The notes below the pieces were generated by a model that saw nothing but the letters and a program-made list of their open reading frames with translations, was not told the DNA's origin and did no database searches. DNA of 64,000 bases, from positions 12,686,716 to 12,750,715 of the forward strand of contig NW_024609857.1 of assembly GCF_016920785.2 (NCBI RefSeq), written 5' to 3'. Shown piece after piece: positions 23,222 through 35,300 of the stretch (position 1 is the first letter of the stretch; each line of letters begins with the position of its first letter). Source of the stretch: Ixodes scapularis (taxonomy: Eukaryota > Arthropoda > Arachnida > Ixodida > Ixodidae). The position numbers were made by a program, and so were the translations under genes.

Positions 23222-23315
23222 ATAGCTAGGAATCGAAGACCCTCCCCTGCACGGTTGGATGTGGATGAACATCGTACCGGCGTGCGGTCGTGTTTCACTA
23301 CGTAGCACACGCTCG
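23222..23315 (+). mobile_element. 5'-truncated, diverged SINE fragment related to 2552-2760
   Basis: From a decayed B box (AGGAATCGAAGACCCTCCCC) the sequence runs through GTGGATGAACATCG, CGGCGTGCGGTCGTGT and CGTAGCACACGCTC, in the same order and spacing as the body of the SINE at 2552-2760. The A-box half is missing or unrecognisable. Divergence suggests an old insertion. Confidence 0.6.
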
Positions 23316-23357
23316 AGTCCGCTGATTCTGCTTTGGAATGTAGCTCACAGCTTTTAC

Positions 23358-23358
<1 letters not shown>

Positions 23359-23391
<33 letters not shown>
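23359..23391. repeat. Poly-T tract, 33 nt
   Basis: Uninterrupted T run about 45 bp after the SINE fragment ending near 23315. It might belong to another retroposon tail on the opposite strand. Confidence 0.9.
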
Positions 23392-23392
<1 letters not shown>

Positions 23393-23777
23393 TTGTGTTA
23401 GTTTTGAGTAGCAGCGTAAACTAGGCGGTTTTACCGTCATCCTTCCTGTGCAACGCAAAAAAAAAAAATTAAATTTTTGGCTTACATTTGTTTTTCTAAA
23501 ACCCGCACTCGTGATATTTAAGTCGGTAAGTGCACCACCTAAAGACACATTTTTCAAAAAAGTTTCAATGCACTCCCTTTCTTGGTTTATTTACACGAAC
23601 TTTTTTTACGCCAGAATAGCGTTCGCGGACACACCCTGTAGGTCACTCTAAAATATGTTCCGTTTACTAAGCATGTGGATCTGATACGTTTCCTTACACG
23701 TAATTTTATTAATAACGGCTGTTATCGGCTAAAGTTGAGGCTTAGGTGACTCGGTAGGACATATTTGAGAATTCAAA

Positions 23778-23967
23778 CAGCGCAAAGGTTGAGGGACTTC
23801 GTCTGGTCCCTCGTCCTTGCGCTGTTTTATTTCTTATCGATAGACAATTGTTACGCATAGTATATGCGTAACAATTGTCTACACATACATTTATTTATGC
23901 GTAAAGGTTAGTATAAACAAGTATAACAACTAAAACTGTTGCCATATATACATATATATGGCAACAG
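23778..23967. repeat. Three consecutive hairpins
   Basis: Hairpin 1 (23778-23826) pairs CAGCGCAAAGGTTGAGGGAC with GTCCCTCGTCCTTGCGCTG, with one bulged base and one mismatch. Hairpin 2 (23842-23880) is a perfect inverted repeat of 18 bp (AGACAATTGTTACGCATA). Hairpin 3 (23936-23967) is a perfect 15-bp inverted repeat (CTGTTGCCATATATA). Spacing is 16 and 56 bp. Confidence 0.75.
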
Positions 23968-24710
23968 TAAGGGGGCGAGGGGAAATCCGAGCGTTCCGAT
24001 CGCTCTCCTAAGGCTTATTTTATTAATTGTGATTGTTTTTAACTTCGTTGCATCAACATCTTTCAGCCCACCTCGCCAATCGCTTTCGCGCCGGACACCG
24101 AAACAAACAAACAAAAACAAAAAATATTATTTTTAAACATTTGACCACTTATGGAGATTTCAGAGCATTGGTATATGCTCGATTGCTGGCTTCCCTTGAT
24201 TGTAATTACGACATTTGTATGCCTATTACGGTCGGGAGCTTAACGACATTTTGGATGGCAAGAGTTAAGTCATATTTGATATTAAGAGATGCTAACGTTG
24301 TCGCCATGAATTTTAGTTTAGAAAATATCTACATTATTTAAATCAAAATTGTATTCTTAGAAATAAACTCAGCAGAGCCCATAGCTAACACCGGAGTCAT
24401 AGTTATAATATAATCGTGTAATATACAAAAATATGGTAGAAATTAATAACATAAGTAAAAAAAAAAAAGAACTCAACTTACGCCTCACCAACTAGGAAAA
24501 CACGTCTTGTTGGTAGGTGTGAGCATTCTTATGGGACCATAGTAGATGTCTGAAAAGATCGGATTTATTTTTTTCCCTGTGAAAAAACTCAACGTCGGCT
24601 TTGTTTCTTACATTTGCAGTTTTGTGACTGACCTAAATAGCACGTTTTGTATATTATGGGTCATCAAAAAACGCGTAGTTTCTTCAGACGCCTTACAAAT
24701 CGGAAGCTAA

Positions 24711-24948
24711 ACTCCGTGTCACTTGTGTGCCGTGCAGGCGAAGGCAACGCCAAGCGAAGGGGGAAAGGGCGAGCAGTAGGAAGGCGGGACGGGACGGCGA
24801 GGGGAGAAAGGGAGAGCACTAGGAACCAACGTTGGAAAGGAGAGGAGGTTTCTTTCCTCCTCTCCAGCCTTCCTAGCCCTTGCCCTTTCTCCCCTCGCCT
24901 GGTGTTGCCTTCACCTGTACTGCACGCAACTAGTGACACGAACGGAGT
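24711..24948. mobile_element. Foldback MITE, 238 bp
   Basis: ACTCCGTGTCACTTGTGTGC at 24711 is inverted at 24948 (GACACGAACGGAGT). Arms continue through GGCGAAGGCAAC and GGGGAGAAAGGG and meet at GGAGAGGAGG/CCTCCTCTCC near 24845. Confidence 0.75.
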
Positions 24949-24972
24949 ATAGTCGGTGACAAGTTAAGTATG

Positions 24973-25156
24973 AAGGCCCGTTCACACTCTTGCAACCGAC
25001 TTCGACCGAGAGAGACCAGACCGTTTTTTAAGCCTTTTGCGACTTCTTAGGACCACCTCCGCTGCAGCGCATCCGGTCCTAAGAAGTCGCAAGAGGCTTA
25101 AAAACCGGTCTGGTCTCTCTCGGTCTTACTCGGTCGCAAGAGTGTGAACGGGCCTT
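24973..25156. mobile_element. Near-perfect palindromic MITE, 184 bp
   Basis: AAGGCCCGTTCACACTCTTG at 24973 is inverted to end at 25156. Arms of about 78 bp continue through CGAGAGAGACCAGACC and GCGACTTCTTAGGACC with few mismatches around a 20-bp loop. It sits 25 bp from the preceding foldback element. Confidence 0.85.
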
Positions 25157-27404
25157 AAAGGCCGCTGTACAAACGGGACGTTCTGAAGGGAAGAACCTTC
25201 TCTCCCGAAGCTGGAGACGGGGAGGGAAAGGGCCAGCGTTGGGTGGAAAGGGTGTCTAGAGAAGGGGATTAGCCTCGGGGCGAGGCCATCCTCTCGAGAG
25301 GGAGTGGGGACGGAACATAGCTGCCGTTGGGGTTCCGGCTACCAGGTGGAAAATAAGCTTGTCAAACGGCGACCTCGGATGCGAGGACGGGCACGTCAGA
25401 GAATTTGAAAATAGCTGCTTGATTAGCCGGACGACCCAGTGCGGTCTACTGGCTCTAGAAGGTGACTCGGATGAAGAAAACTCGTTTTGCTCCAAAACTC
25501 TAAAAGCATTCTGGAACGTGAACTCTTGCCACAAATAAAAATAACACATACATGAAAAACTACGAGGGCACCTAAGCTTTCTCCTATGATGTGAAAATGC
25601 GCGAGCATTACAGGCAGAGTTATGTTGGCGCAACTTGCAATAAAGAAAGAAAACAAAAAGTTATGTCGGCGCAACTAGGCGCAACGAATAGCGCGCTAGT
25701 TTCACGATCAAGAGGGCCTAGCTTTGAAACCGGGCAGGGGATGATTTTTTCTCGTGTTCTTTTTTTTATTTCGTTTATTTTTTTTTTTTGTTCGGTCACG
25801 TGACAATAAAAATCACATGAACAGAATTTTTTTTTGGACACGTCGCCAGAGATTTTTTTTATTATTATTACTTCTCCTTTTCTTCTGTCTTTTTTTTTTT
25901 TTTTCCTTTTTTTCGGTTTACGCTCCCTTTTGCAAAACGCTTTGCACCTATTTCGCGTTACATTAGCGTTAGCCAAATCATTTTATTTATGGCAGGGAAT
26001 TCTGCCGTACGTATCTTATGTTACTATTACCAACCCTGGCTTACAATACGCATAGAGAATTTCGTTCGGCAACCAGTTTGGGAATGACGAGGCCAAATTT
26101 GTGTTATAATTTTTTTGAGGTATAAGCATAATTTCGGCCTCGTTATCCGTCGGTCTCTATGATTGGCTCTTCAAGTATCTTTTGGGAAGGCAGACGACTG
26201 GCATTTTTAGTGTGCACGTGTGTCGACCAGAGTGAACATTGCTGAAGCGCCTCCAGTGTGATTTTGGCCGTAAATAACTGGAGGCCCCGGGCAAACCCAC
26301 CCAATGTAGAAAAGTATCTACCTTTCTCGTTTCATAGAGAGCTATGAAAGGGACGAATCCCAGCCGAGTCAAACTAGAGGCTTGCAAACGCATTCGTGTT
26401 GACAATAGCTCCAAGGAGTTTGTATGACTCTCTCTGGCAGTGTGCAGAGGGTAAAGGCACGGAGGTAATATATGCTTTCGCCTAGTCACCTCGCAAACGG
26501 TTGGGTATTGGCTGCAGAGATCCATTTCGCTTTGTTTTATTACCGGGATTATAGCTTGATTTCTGTGTTCCTAATTTCACAGACAGAACGAAATCGCTTT
26601 TCTCGTGTGGCGTCACGGCGGTGAGACAGAAATGAATCAGTGTACCGGAATTCGACGCTTGTGCTCGTTCTATAGCGCTTCTAAAAACCGTGTGATCACG
26701 GCTGTCCAATTAACGTCAACAATGCATAAACTGCAGTTACTTGTACACGTATTGCATCGTGAGGGAACGACTATGACTGGGTAAACAGGAATAGGGAGAA
26801 TGGGTGCGTGTGATTTGTTGAAGTTCGAATCAACAAATCAAGCTTCAACGAATGCGATAGTATTGCATTCACTGAACCAGCTATATGAGTTTTCAGACGG
26901 TATATACCTTCCAAGTATGCGATTCGTGTTCTGACAGTGGTGCCTCACCTAAATTAAAAAAGCAAAATCCACGTTGAAAAAAAAAAAAATGTTTACGGTG
27001 ACTCGAGCCGCTTCCGCGCCGAATCATGTTTCACGTAAGCGTAATCTTGGGGTCGATGCACGACGAGTTGTCTTCAATCATAAAAATAGTTTGATTACGA
27101 TTATTGGTTGCGCTAAGAATTTGAAAGCCAAGCAGTGTTCTTAGAAATATTATATACATTTTATTTTACACTGTTTGACTGCGCTGCCGTCGTTATGTTC
27201 TTGACTTATTGGCTAGCTTGTGGCGGACAGGGAAGTCTTGCAGGACCATATGATAGGGCCTACACTAAACCTGCCGCACTTCAAAAAATGTTAGTCCAAT
27301 GCATACAAGCTTGTTCAAGGCGGACGGAGCGTTGCGTATCCGGCAAAGCACATACAATCGCTGCCCGCGGCGTTTTTTTTTTTTTCGAGCAGCGAAATAA
27401 TTTT
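25157..27404. other. No gene seen; pyrimidine-rich low complexity
   Basis: 25740-25925 is dominated by T-rich runs. Reading frames here are short or low complexity and match nothing known to me. Confidence 0.45.
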
Positions 27405-27802
27405 AGGCTACGTTTACATGGATGCGACAGCAGCGCATCGGATCCAGTTAGCGAATCGGATCCACTTGAACCACTACGTTTACATGGATTCGGATCGACC
27501 AGCAGCGGCACCTGGTGTCGAAGGTCACAACGCAAACCTCGTGACCTTCAGATTGTTTCCGAGGTGTCCGGTTTGCCTAGCGGCAGGCAAAGCAAAGCTC
27601 CCGTAATCCCTCGCTCGAGCACTCGATCCGATCCGCTAGCGTATACATGGAGAGTCTCGATTCGGATTGACCATCTCAAACCACCCCGTCTTAGCGGATC
27701 GGATCGGATCCGATCTGATCCGATCCGAGCTGTTTACATGGACCGATTCGATTCGTTAACTGGATCCGATGCGCTGCAGTCGCATCCATGTAAACGTAGC
27801 CT
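27405..27802. mobile_element. Palindromic TIR element, 398 bp, with TTTACATGGA subrepeats
   Basis: AGGCTACGTTTACATGGATG at 27405 is inverted at 27802, the arms continuing through CGCATCGGATCCAGTTAACG-like sequence. GTTTACATGGA recurs internally near 27478 and 27730 and TATACATGGA near 27641, so the element appears built from several copies of its own end. The 242-codon frame across it is an artefact of repeated GGATCGGATC wording. Confidence 0.8.
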
Positions 27803-27859
27803 TAGTCTAGCAGCAGGCCCCCTCTTCGGCGGGTTAAGCCGGATTAACGGAGGTGTCTC

Positions 27860-28074
27860 CTAACCCATTCTCCGTGTTGCCCCTCGGGGGAGGGCGGTAA
27901 ACAGGTGGGAGAGGGCGGTGAAGGGAGGAAAGGAGGGCAGGAGAGGAGGAAACGCAGAAAAAGTGGAAAGCGCGAACTGTACGGCGGCCTTTAAAGTGGA
28001 AGTTTCTCCGACCTCTTTCTATTTTAGCAGAGCGAACGCTGTAAAAGAGCCGACCGTGCGTTCGCTCTGCTAAA
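27860..28074. repeat. Purine-rich block plus hairpin
   Basis: 27945-27980 resembles the arm of the foldback at 22527-22665. At 28023-28074 TTTAGCAGAGCGAACGC pairs perfectly with GCGTTCGCTCTGCTAAA around an 18-bp loop. Confidence 0.55.
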
Positions 28075-29479
28075 GTGGGAAGAGGCGGGAGGAGCTTCCT
28101 TTTTACATTTAACACGTTACTGACTACACAGCTTGTATAATCTGTAGCTTTTAAGGCACTCTAAGGGCCCGCTAGGATAGACTTGTCAGTGTATCGCCGT
28201 GCGATGAAGGAATAAACTTCAAAAAATGAGCTTACCTTGTTAAATAAAAAAAGTAAGAACCTGTTCGTGGCAATTAAAGCCAGCCGCTCCCCCCCCCCCC
28301 CCCTCCTTCGCAGACGATGCACGCGTAGAGAGAAATGCTGCCGACAGATGGCGTAAACCGCATCGAAGACTGCCGGAAAGATTCGGGTAAATAGCAGGCG
28401 ATCTCGCAAAAGAAACAGAATCGGATTGTCAGAGGTGTGAACGCAAGAACATTTTAGAGAGAACGACGATGCTGGGTAGGCATATAACAAGAGGAGAGAA
28501 ATTCTAGAGGCGTATTGTATTTCACGATGCGGGGAGGGAAGTTGTGTAGCAGTGTGCGGTCTATAGCTTTATATGACACACAAAACTGGTATTTCTCCGG
28601 GAATCTAGGAACACTACACGTGTTCAAAAATAGATGACGTTGTATGTTTGTCAATGTCTTGAGTATCACAACGATATGTTGTGTCCTTCCAATAAAATAA
28701 GAGTTGTAAGTCAGTGCTGCATGTTCGTGTGCATCTTGTCGTCACTCGTCCCTCTTCGCGCTGTTTTTAATTTCACAATGTAAGTACCACATCTGTTGGT
28801 CCTTCTAGCTCACCAAATCCTAAACATCAGCACTGAATCAACAACTTGTTTGATTTGAATTGCTGACAGAACGTACCGCGCAGTCAGTTTTCCTCATATC
28901 GACGTCATCAGTCTCGTAAAGGCGATTGCAATCGACGACAAACTATACGGCGCGGCGTTTCTGGCGTGCCAGATGCTAGAGTCGACCTTTTGGCTAAGAC
29001 CAGGAGCGAATCAATTAATTTTTTCCCAACAGTCTCAGGTCAATCCAATTCAATCCAATTCGCTACGCCACTTACCGCGAAGACAAAATAATCAAACGAC
29101 AATCATATTTTCTTCCGTCAGGCGGTTAGTCCAAACAACAGGGCGCTTGGCACAAAAGTTCAACATCCGTAAAAAGACCAGAAATCAACGACGTCGCGGC
29201 CACAGGAAACGCCGAGCATCACATCTTGTAAACTCAGCCCTTGCCGTTTTCACTAGGGACCGCGCTCGCCAGCGCCATCTGCAACTTTTCTCTCATTAGC
29301 AGCGTCGTGGTGCGCTCCAGACCGAGACCGCCGACGCTGGCAAACTCGGCCGGCGGACGTAGACAGTGCCGGCTCCCGATATAAACAACAGCCGGATCAT
29401 GCGGAGGAAGCCGAGAGCGCCGCCAAACGCCGCCACCGATGCATCGTCGGTCTCCTCGGCGGCAATGCCAGCGGCCGCG

Positions 29480-29560
29480 CGTGCGATGTTATCGCCGCGG
29501 CCAGCGTGCGCTGCCGCTGTTATATATGGCACCGGCGATTGGCTGTCCTGATTACGGGCG
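29480..29560 (-). promoter_or_regulatory. CCAAT/TATA-type core promoter motif pair
   Basis: Read on the minus strand, AGCCAATCGCC (about 29540) is followed by CATATATAACAGC (about 29523) in a CpG-rich block (29290-30050). Minus-strand frames of 113 and 128 codons overlap this block (29296-29637 and 29600-29986) but match no family I know. It could be a gene promoter, an LTR promoter or chance in GC-rich DNA. Confidence 0.25.
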
Positions 29561-30007
29561 AGCCGGCTCGCCTCTGTTGATGCTGCTGCCTTTGCAGCCT
29601 CACACAGACACTCCCTCGAGAAGATGCGCGCCCGCACGAGCTATAGCGGTGATGGCGGCGGCAAGGGTGCACGCCGACGCCGCGAGTGGCTGCTGCCACC
29701 AGTCCTTCTTCGGGGATGTTCTTCTGGCCCGCTCCGAGCGGAAGGCGGACAGGAGGTGCACAACTTCCGGCCGATACTCCTTGTTGTGCTCAACGTTCCG
29801 GAGTGGTCTCCTGTTGCGAGCGGAGTGGAAGAGGAGCCGGAGAGAACGAGCGGAGATGAACGGCCTGGGGAAAAACATACACGTTTTCGCCAAACTGCGA
29901 GTAGAGTGTCCTGTTTCAGTACCGCCTCGAAGACGATGTCCTGCGCTTTTCCTCGCACAGCGACGCCTCGCTTGCTTCAGCCACACATGGGAAGTAATCC
30001 GGGTCGA

Positions 30008-30450
30008 GCGGCGTCGCCGTCGCCGTCGGCGTAACCGCGCGTTGCATTATGGAACGTTTCCCACGGTGACACCACACGTGACGTCACGTGTGACGCCACA
30101 AGGGTAAACTTTTCCCGCTAAGTTTGGCGAGTAGCTTTTCCGCTAAATTTAGTGGGGAAATTTACATCACGTGACTTCAACAACAATTAAGTTTCCCATC
30201 TAAATTTGGCGGGAAAATTTTCGCTAAATTTCTCCACTAAATTTAGCGGGAAAATGTTGGCGATTTTCTCGCTAAATTTAGTGGGAATTTTTCTCCGCTA
30301 AATGAGAGTTGAGCAGGAGTGGAAGAGGGGAGGGTACTGAGGGGAAGGAGAGGCATACCGTCCCCTTCGTACCCTCCCCTCCTCCTCCTCAAGAGCTGCG
30401 CTCTAATTCAGCTTTGCAGAAAATCGTAAACGTCTTTCATTTTTTCTTCA
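30008..30450 (+). mobile_element. GCGTTGCATTATGG TIR family, copy 2, expanded core
   Basis: GGCGTAACCGCGCGTTGCAT (30029) and CTCAAGAGCTGCGCTCTAAT (about 30387) frame the copy. Between them lie repeated, alternately oriented TTCCCGCTAAATTTAGCGGG-like units (30110-30300), absent from copy 1 and only vestigial in copy 3. An isolated unit of the same kind occurs at 48558-48581. Confidence 0.7.
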
Positions 30451-31499
30451 AGTATTCTTGTAATTGTTACGGCAGTTTTTTTTTTTTATTTTTGCGGCAC
30501 TACTTTGCAACGTAATTTCCTTACGAAATATTGGTAACGGATTACTTTATTACTCGGTACTTTTTAAAACTATGAAAATAATACAGAAACTGGAGCAATA
30601 TGAAGCAGGCAATTCAGCACCATTAAGATAGCAACTTCCACAAAAAAAAAAAAAAAAAAAAAAACAGCGTGAAGAGCAAAATAACCAAAAAGAAAACACG
30701 ATTTTGTTTTTCGATGAGAGGTGACTAGAACCACAAGAAAAAACGTGCAAGTCATAAAATATGCGAAAAACAAAGATCAAGAAGACAACGCAGGCTATCC
30801 ACGAATATTTCAGTATTACGTGCAAGTTGCAACTATAGACGCTTTACAGCAGCTGTGCATGGGCGCCGCCATAACTGACCTTCAGTTTTTGTTCCCTCTT
30901 ATTCCGTTCGCTTCACTTCATCATTACCACAGCAGGACAGGTTATTGCCATTTTAGATGCTACTGTGTTCTTGTGCCCAGCATAGGCCCTTGTGAAGACC
31001 CGTCAACGCCCGCTTCAGTGGCTCGGCATCTCGGTAAGACCAGAGAAGGGCGGCTATGGCGGCTCAATCTGGCGCGTGTGTAAAGCGTCTATAGTCCGTT
31101 CATTCATAAGCACACAATGCTTCAAAGTTCCATGCACGAGACCGCAGCTTTGAGACGTTGCGCTCACGCTTGAAAAACCCGATTCAAAACGGAGCTTTTG
31201 CAGATCGGTTCCTGACCTCCGAACCTCGTAGCGGAGGTAGAAGCTGCTACTGAACACGCACACCGCTAGCTTTGTCTGCAGAATTCCAGGAATCGTTTCT
31301 GGTCGCCGTAAGCCAGCGGGATGGCGGGTGTGGTTGCAGCTTTCGGTGCCTTGTCAGCTTACAGGCGAACGGAGTGCACCTATACATTATTTCTATTAAA
31401 TCCAGTATTTTTTGTCATGAACTACCATAATGCGGGTGGGTGATAAATGGAAAGTAGTGTTGCAGAATATTTGAGAAACATCAAGATTGTTTTTATTGT

Positions 31500-31640
31500 T
31501 TTCTTGAAAAGTGTACCGGAAAAGTAACGTGAAAGTAATACGTAACGTGGAGGTAATTTGTAACGTAACGAGTAAAGTAATAAGCTACTTTTCAGAGGAA
31601 GTAATTGGTAACGGTAATCCGTTACATTTGAGACTCGGTA
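31500..31640. repeat. GTAACG-unit repeat, probable hAT-derived arm
   Basis: Dense GTAACGTG, GTAACGTAACGAGTAA and GGTAACGGTAATCCGTTAC units match the arms of the hAT relic. A shorter inverted counterpart (GGTAACGGATTACTTTATTACTCGG) lies at about 30530-30560, so the two could be arms of one decayed element of about 1.1 kb. Confidence 0.4.
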
Positions 31641-32293
31641 AATTCTTATTGTAAACCCTTACATTTTTAAGTGACTGGCACAAGTCTGGGTTCCGCATCG
31701 TCGACACTGACCCTTGCAGCCTCTACCAACGCGCACGCGGCTTCGCCAAAACAATGGACCTTTTCCACATACCGACGGCACCAGGCGGTGGCTGCACGAG
31801 CTAAAAATTGAGGAAGCGACCTACCTGCGCTACCAATCGATAATGGGAGTTGCGCTACCAGTTTCTTCGCTCTCTGAGCTGCAACGCGTGCCCAACGCGA
31901 CTTTAAAGAGCGGAAAGAAAAACGCGACCCAAACCTCGTGTTTTTCTTTCCGTCCACTTTCTTTTTTTGTGAAACACAATTATATATATGCTGCAATTAC
32001 GTGTTCTACTCGCTGATCAACAGCCTCCTTCCGAATTTCCGCGATTTTTCGTACCGACTTCCGCTGCTTGGCATCGGGCGTTCGCGCGTGCGCAGAACGC
32101 TTCTCGGAAAAGGTCCATTGCGTGTGTCCTTGTTCCCCTTCCCGAGGGACTATTATCGTTATTCTTGCCCAGCTCGCTTACAGCTTTGCATTAATTGCAT
32201 TATCACCATACCCTTAAAATGCAGGCCGTTCACCCCTGTTGTTGGTAGACTGGTGGCAGCTGATAAAGCCCGTTTGCTCTACTGACGTCTAAT

Positions 32294-32365
32294 TCCTGGT
32301 TAGCTCAGTTGGTAGACCGCTCCACTAGAGATGGATATGTCCCTGGTTCGATACCGGGACCAGGA
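32294..32365 (+). tRNA. tRNA-like gene, 72 nt, apparent anticodon AGA (identity uncertain)
   Basis: The acceptor stem is perfect over 7 bp (TCCTGGT with ACCAGGA). The T arm (CCTGG, loop TTCGATA, CCGGG) pairs fully if one T-G pair is allowed. The D arm (GCTC/GACC) has one mismatch and the anticodon stem four of five pairs. Internal Pol III boxes are present: A box TAGCTCAGTTGG and B box GGTTCGATACC. A TTTT terminator starts at 32371, five bases past the acceptor. The loop reads CTAGAGA, giving AGA (Ser), yet the 5-nt variable region is too short for a serine tRNA, so identity is contradictory. It could be a real tRNA with unusual identity, a pseudogene, or the head of a SINE; no SINE body is obvious downstream. 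Confidence 0.5.
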
Positions 32366-32374
32366 GGATCTTTT

Positions 32375-35300
32375 CAGCGCATACCAGTCACCTAGCTGTG
32401 TTTGGAGATTTGTGTTAATTTTTTGTCCCCTTTCTCCAGGAATTATTATCGTCTGGTAGGGAATGTCATACCTCAGTTGACGAATTTAGCTGTGCCGACC
32501 TCGCCTCTGTCTTGTGAAAGTCGTCGTCCCGCCAACAGGAAGGGTAACAGCTTTGTAATGTCCTGGGTTTCTTGAAAAACATCGACATTCCAGAGTATTT
32601 TTAAAAATGTTTTATTTGCTGCACAAATCAGCTTTAGAAACTTCTCAGCAACGTTACAAATTTAAAACTACCTGTACTTAGTCATATACGAGAATGCTCT
32701 AGTTGTACTATCTATTAATCTCTTTTCTCTGCCTTATATGCCAAACACGTTGTTGTTGTTGTTTATGCTGTATTAGATTATCGCGCAATAAGTGGCACAA
32801 AAATGTATCTGTTCTTCGAAAAGAAATAACTGTCCGATGCCTACCTTTACAACCCGTCAACTTGTTACATTAATAAATACCAAATATAAACATATAAAGA
32901 GACGTGAGGAATTTATGGATGCCTTAGAAATGATAAAGCTTTGTTAACTGACGATGCGAAGCTGTAAAGTGTGATTGGTACTCGGTGGAGAAGGGAACAA
33001 ATTTCCGTAAAGAGAGAAAAAAAAAACGCGTAAACAAAAATATATAGGGGTGTTGTACAAGCAAATTTGTATATTTTATAAGTCATAACGTTGCTCGGCA
33101 CATGCTGGATCGAATAGAGTGGGATACCGGAGTGCAGTAAGAAGATTTTCTTCCATCTGCCATATTGATGGGTCGCCGCTTATTTCCTCGCATGACGGCT
33201 ACAAGAGCTCATTCCATCGCCGTCAATCATCTGGTGCCACCCAAAATAGAGGAAGAATAACTTCCGAGCACTTACTCGCGTGCCTGTATAGGCTCGCTTT
33301 GCCCGTTTTTTCCAGACCTGAGATCGTGGTCCTTCGTGAGAGGTATAATTATGGGCAAATACTTTTGAACTGCTTTCTGGCGTGACAGAGTTCCGGTCGC
33401 CTTATCGTCATTGTTTTCATTCACAGGTTACTTTCCGTGTGAGTGGGCTATGCCCGAATTTCTGACGTCTAAGTAAACCTGTCTCAGTTGGAACGTAAAT
33501 ATATATCACACGCGTAAACCCTAAGATGAGGGAGAAAATAAAACGACGAAGACAACATCTTCCACTTACAGAAATAAATTTCAGCTGAGTTTAAAATCTT
33601 GCTGTCTTCGTTCGTTCTTTTTTTTGGTTTACGTGTACGTTGTTTTTGAATCAGCTTGTCTTCATTCTCTCACTTCTAACATATAAATGTTTTATTTCAC
33701 CTGTCAGAAAAAAATGTTCGTGGAAGATATAAGAGCGTTATTTTGGTCAAATGGTGTTCAAGAACCAAGAGGAGGCATTACCTAAAAAAAAAATAAAAAA
33801 AAAAGTTAACGTTGAGGTATATGTTTGTCGATGTATATAGACTATTTAATTTTTTTTCTTGGCGTGCATCGTGAGACCATTCGCACGGCTCTGTGATGTC
33901 CCTGGACGCAAGATGGTGAGTTCTAAACTATATAAAGTGATGTCGCGTTAATATATGGACACCTCCGCTCCCCCCAAAAATCGTCCATAATGTGAGTTGT
34001 TCATAACAACGAGACAAAAATGCACGCATTTCCCCAGTTCGTCCCCGAAAATGGCGTCTAAATACCGAGGTATTCATATTAACGGGGTCTATATAAACTA
34101 AACATGACTGTAAAAGGCGCCCAATGTGGGTTTGACAAAAAAGAAATAAAAAAAAGCTCATGTTATTCAAAACAAAAGCAATAGGCAAGCAGAAAAAAGG
34201 GAACCATGGACAACTGGAACAGTGCTAATACCCGCCCGCCCCCCCCCCCCCCCCCCCCCCCTTCCCCCTCCCCACGGTGGCGAGACCATCGATGAATAAG
34301 AGGGGTGCAAAAAGCGTTATATATATCAAAAATAGTTTTAAGACTTTTAGGTCAAGCTTTTAGAATCTTAGATTCCGTGCAGCCTGGAGCATCAACGGGA
34401 TTATATCGTCCAAACAAGCGAGCTCTAAGACGATCCGACCTTTGCCGCGTAAGCATAACTCGAGTATAAAAAGGTGTAGGTCTCGGGAACTCCGGTCGCC
34501 CCACTTGGGGCCCCAAGGCAATCGGTCGAAAGACCGGCTCGTGTCGAACTCTGTAATCCGTCTTTGTGTACAGCGGGGACCCTCCATAAGGCCCGAGTTT
34601 TAAAATAATCCCACGGATTAAGGATGGCTTAAGCCTCCCCGCCGGGAGCAAAAAAGATAGACGCCGTGGCTTGAATTATTTATAGAGCTCGGTCCAACCG
34701 TTCTTTAAAATAAATGCGGCATTCATTCGTGGTATTATTGTTGTTCTTGTTGTTGTTTTGTAAAGAATGTCTGCGTCTTTCCGAGTTCCCCCCAATGGAA
34801 TGTCTGGCATGTCATACCCTTGCATGAGGTCCCAGCACCGGTCGGGAGGAAAACGTACATTGCCCCGTCGTAAGCTTTTAATAACCAACTGAAGAGTTAT
34901 GTAGTGTTTTTTCTTAATATATTTAATCTGGAATTTTTTTAGGATTGAACATGATAATGATAAAGAAAGGAATATACACTGTACATAACTAATTTGTTTA
35001 CAGAGTGATGGCTCTTCTGTCTTTGTATTTCGTCGCTTATGACCTTTGAGTGCCGCCATTATCTGCTTGGTCAGAGCATTTCCAGCCGGTTCTCAAGTTC
35101 ACAATGCCCGACAAAAATACGAACGCAGTCGAAGCTGGTAGGAATAAATGGAAGAGTTCTCTAAAGATGTCAAAGTGGCAACCGTGGGGGGCCATTTAGA
35201 GTATTTTAGGAGGTTCCGTTCCATGGCCACATTATCTATTTCGCCTTAATAAATCACCTTATCAATGGATGTCGGCGTTCATGTATTCTACACCTAGGGG

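Noticed and set aside
27135..27863. 242-codon plus-strand frame
   Set aside because: Lies mainly inside the palindromic element at 27405-27802, whose repeated GGATCGGATC wording lacks stop codons.
29296..29986. GC-rich minus-strand frames with coding-like wording and an acceptor-like TTTTTCCCCAG
   Set aside because: The two frames are out of phase, match no family known to me, and CpG-rich DNA is poor in stop codons; kept only as a promoter-like note.
33940..34110. Possible pogo/Tc1-type non-autonomous end (ATTAACGGGGTCTATATAAA)
   Set aside because: Similar in style to such ends, but no matching inverted end or TA duplication could be located.
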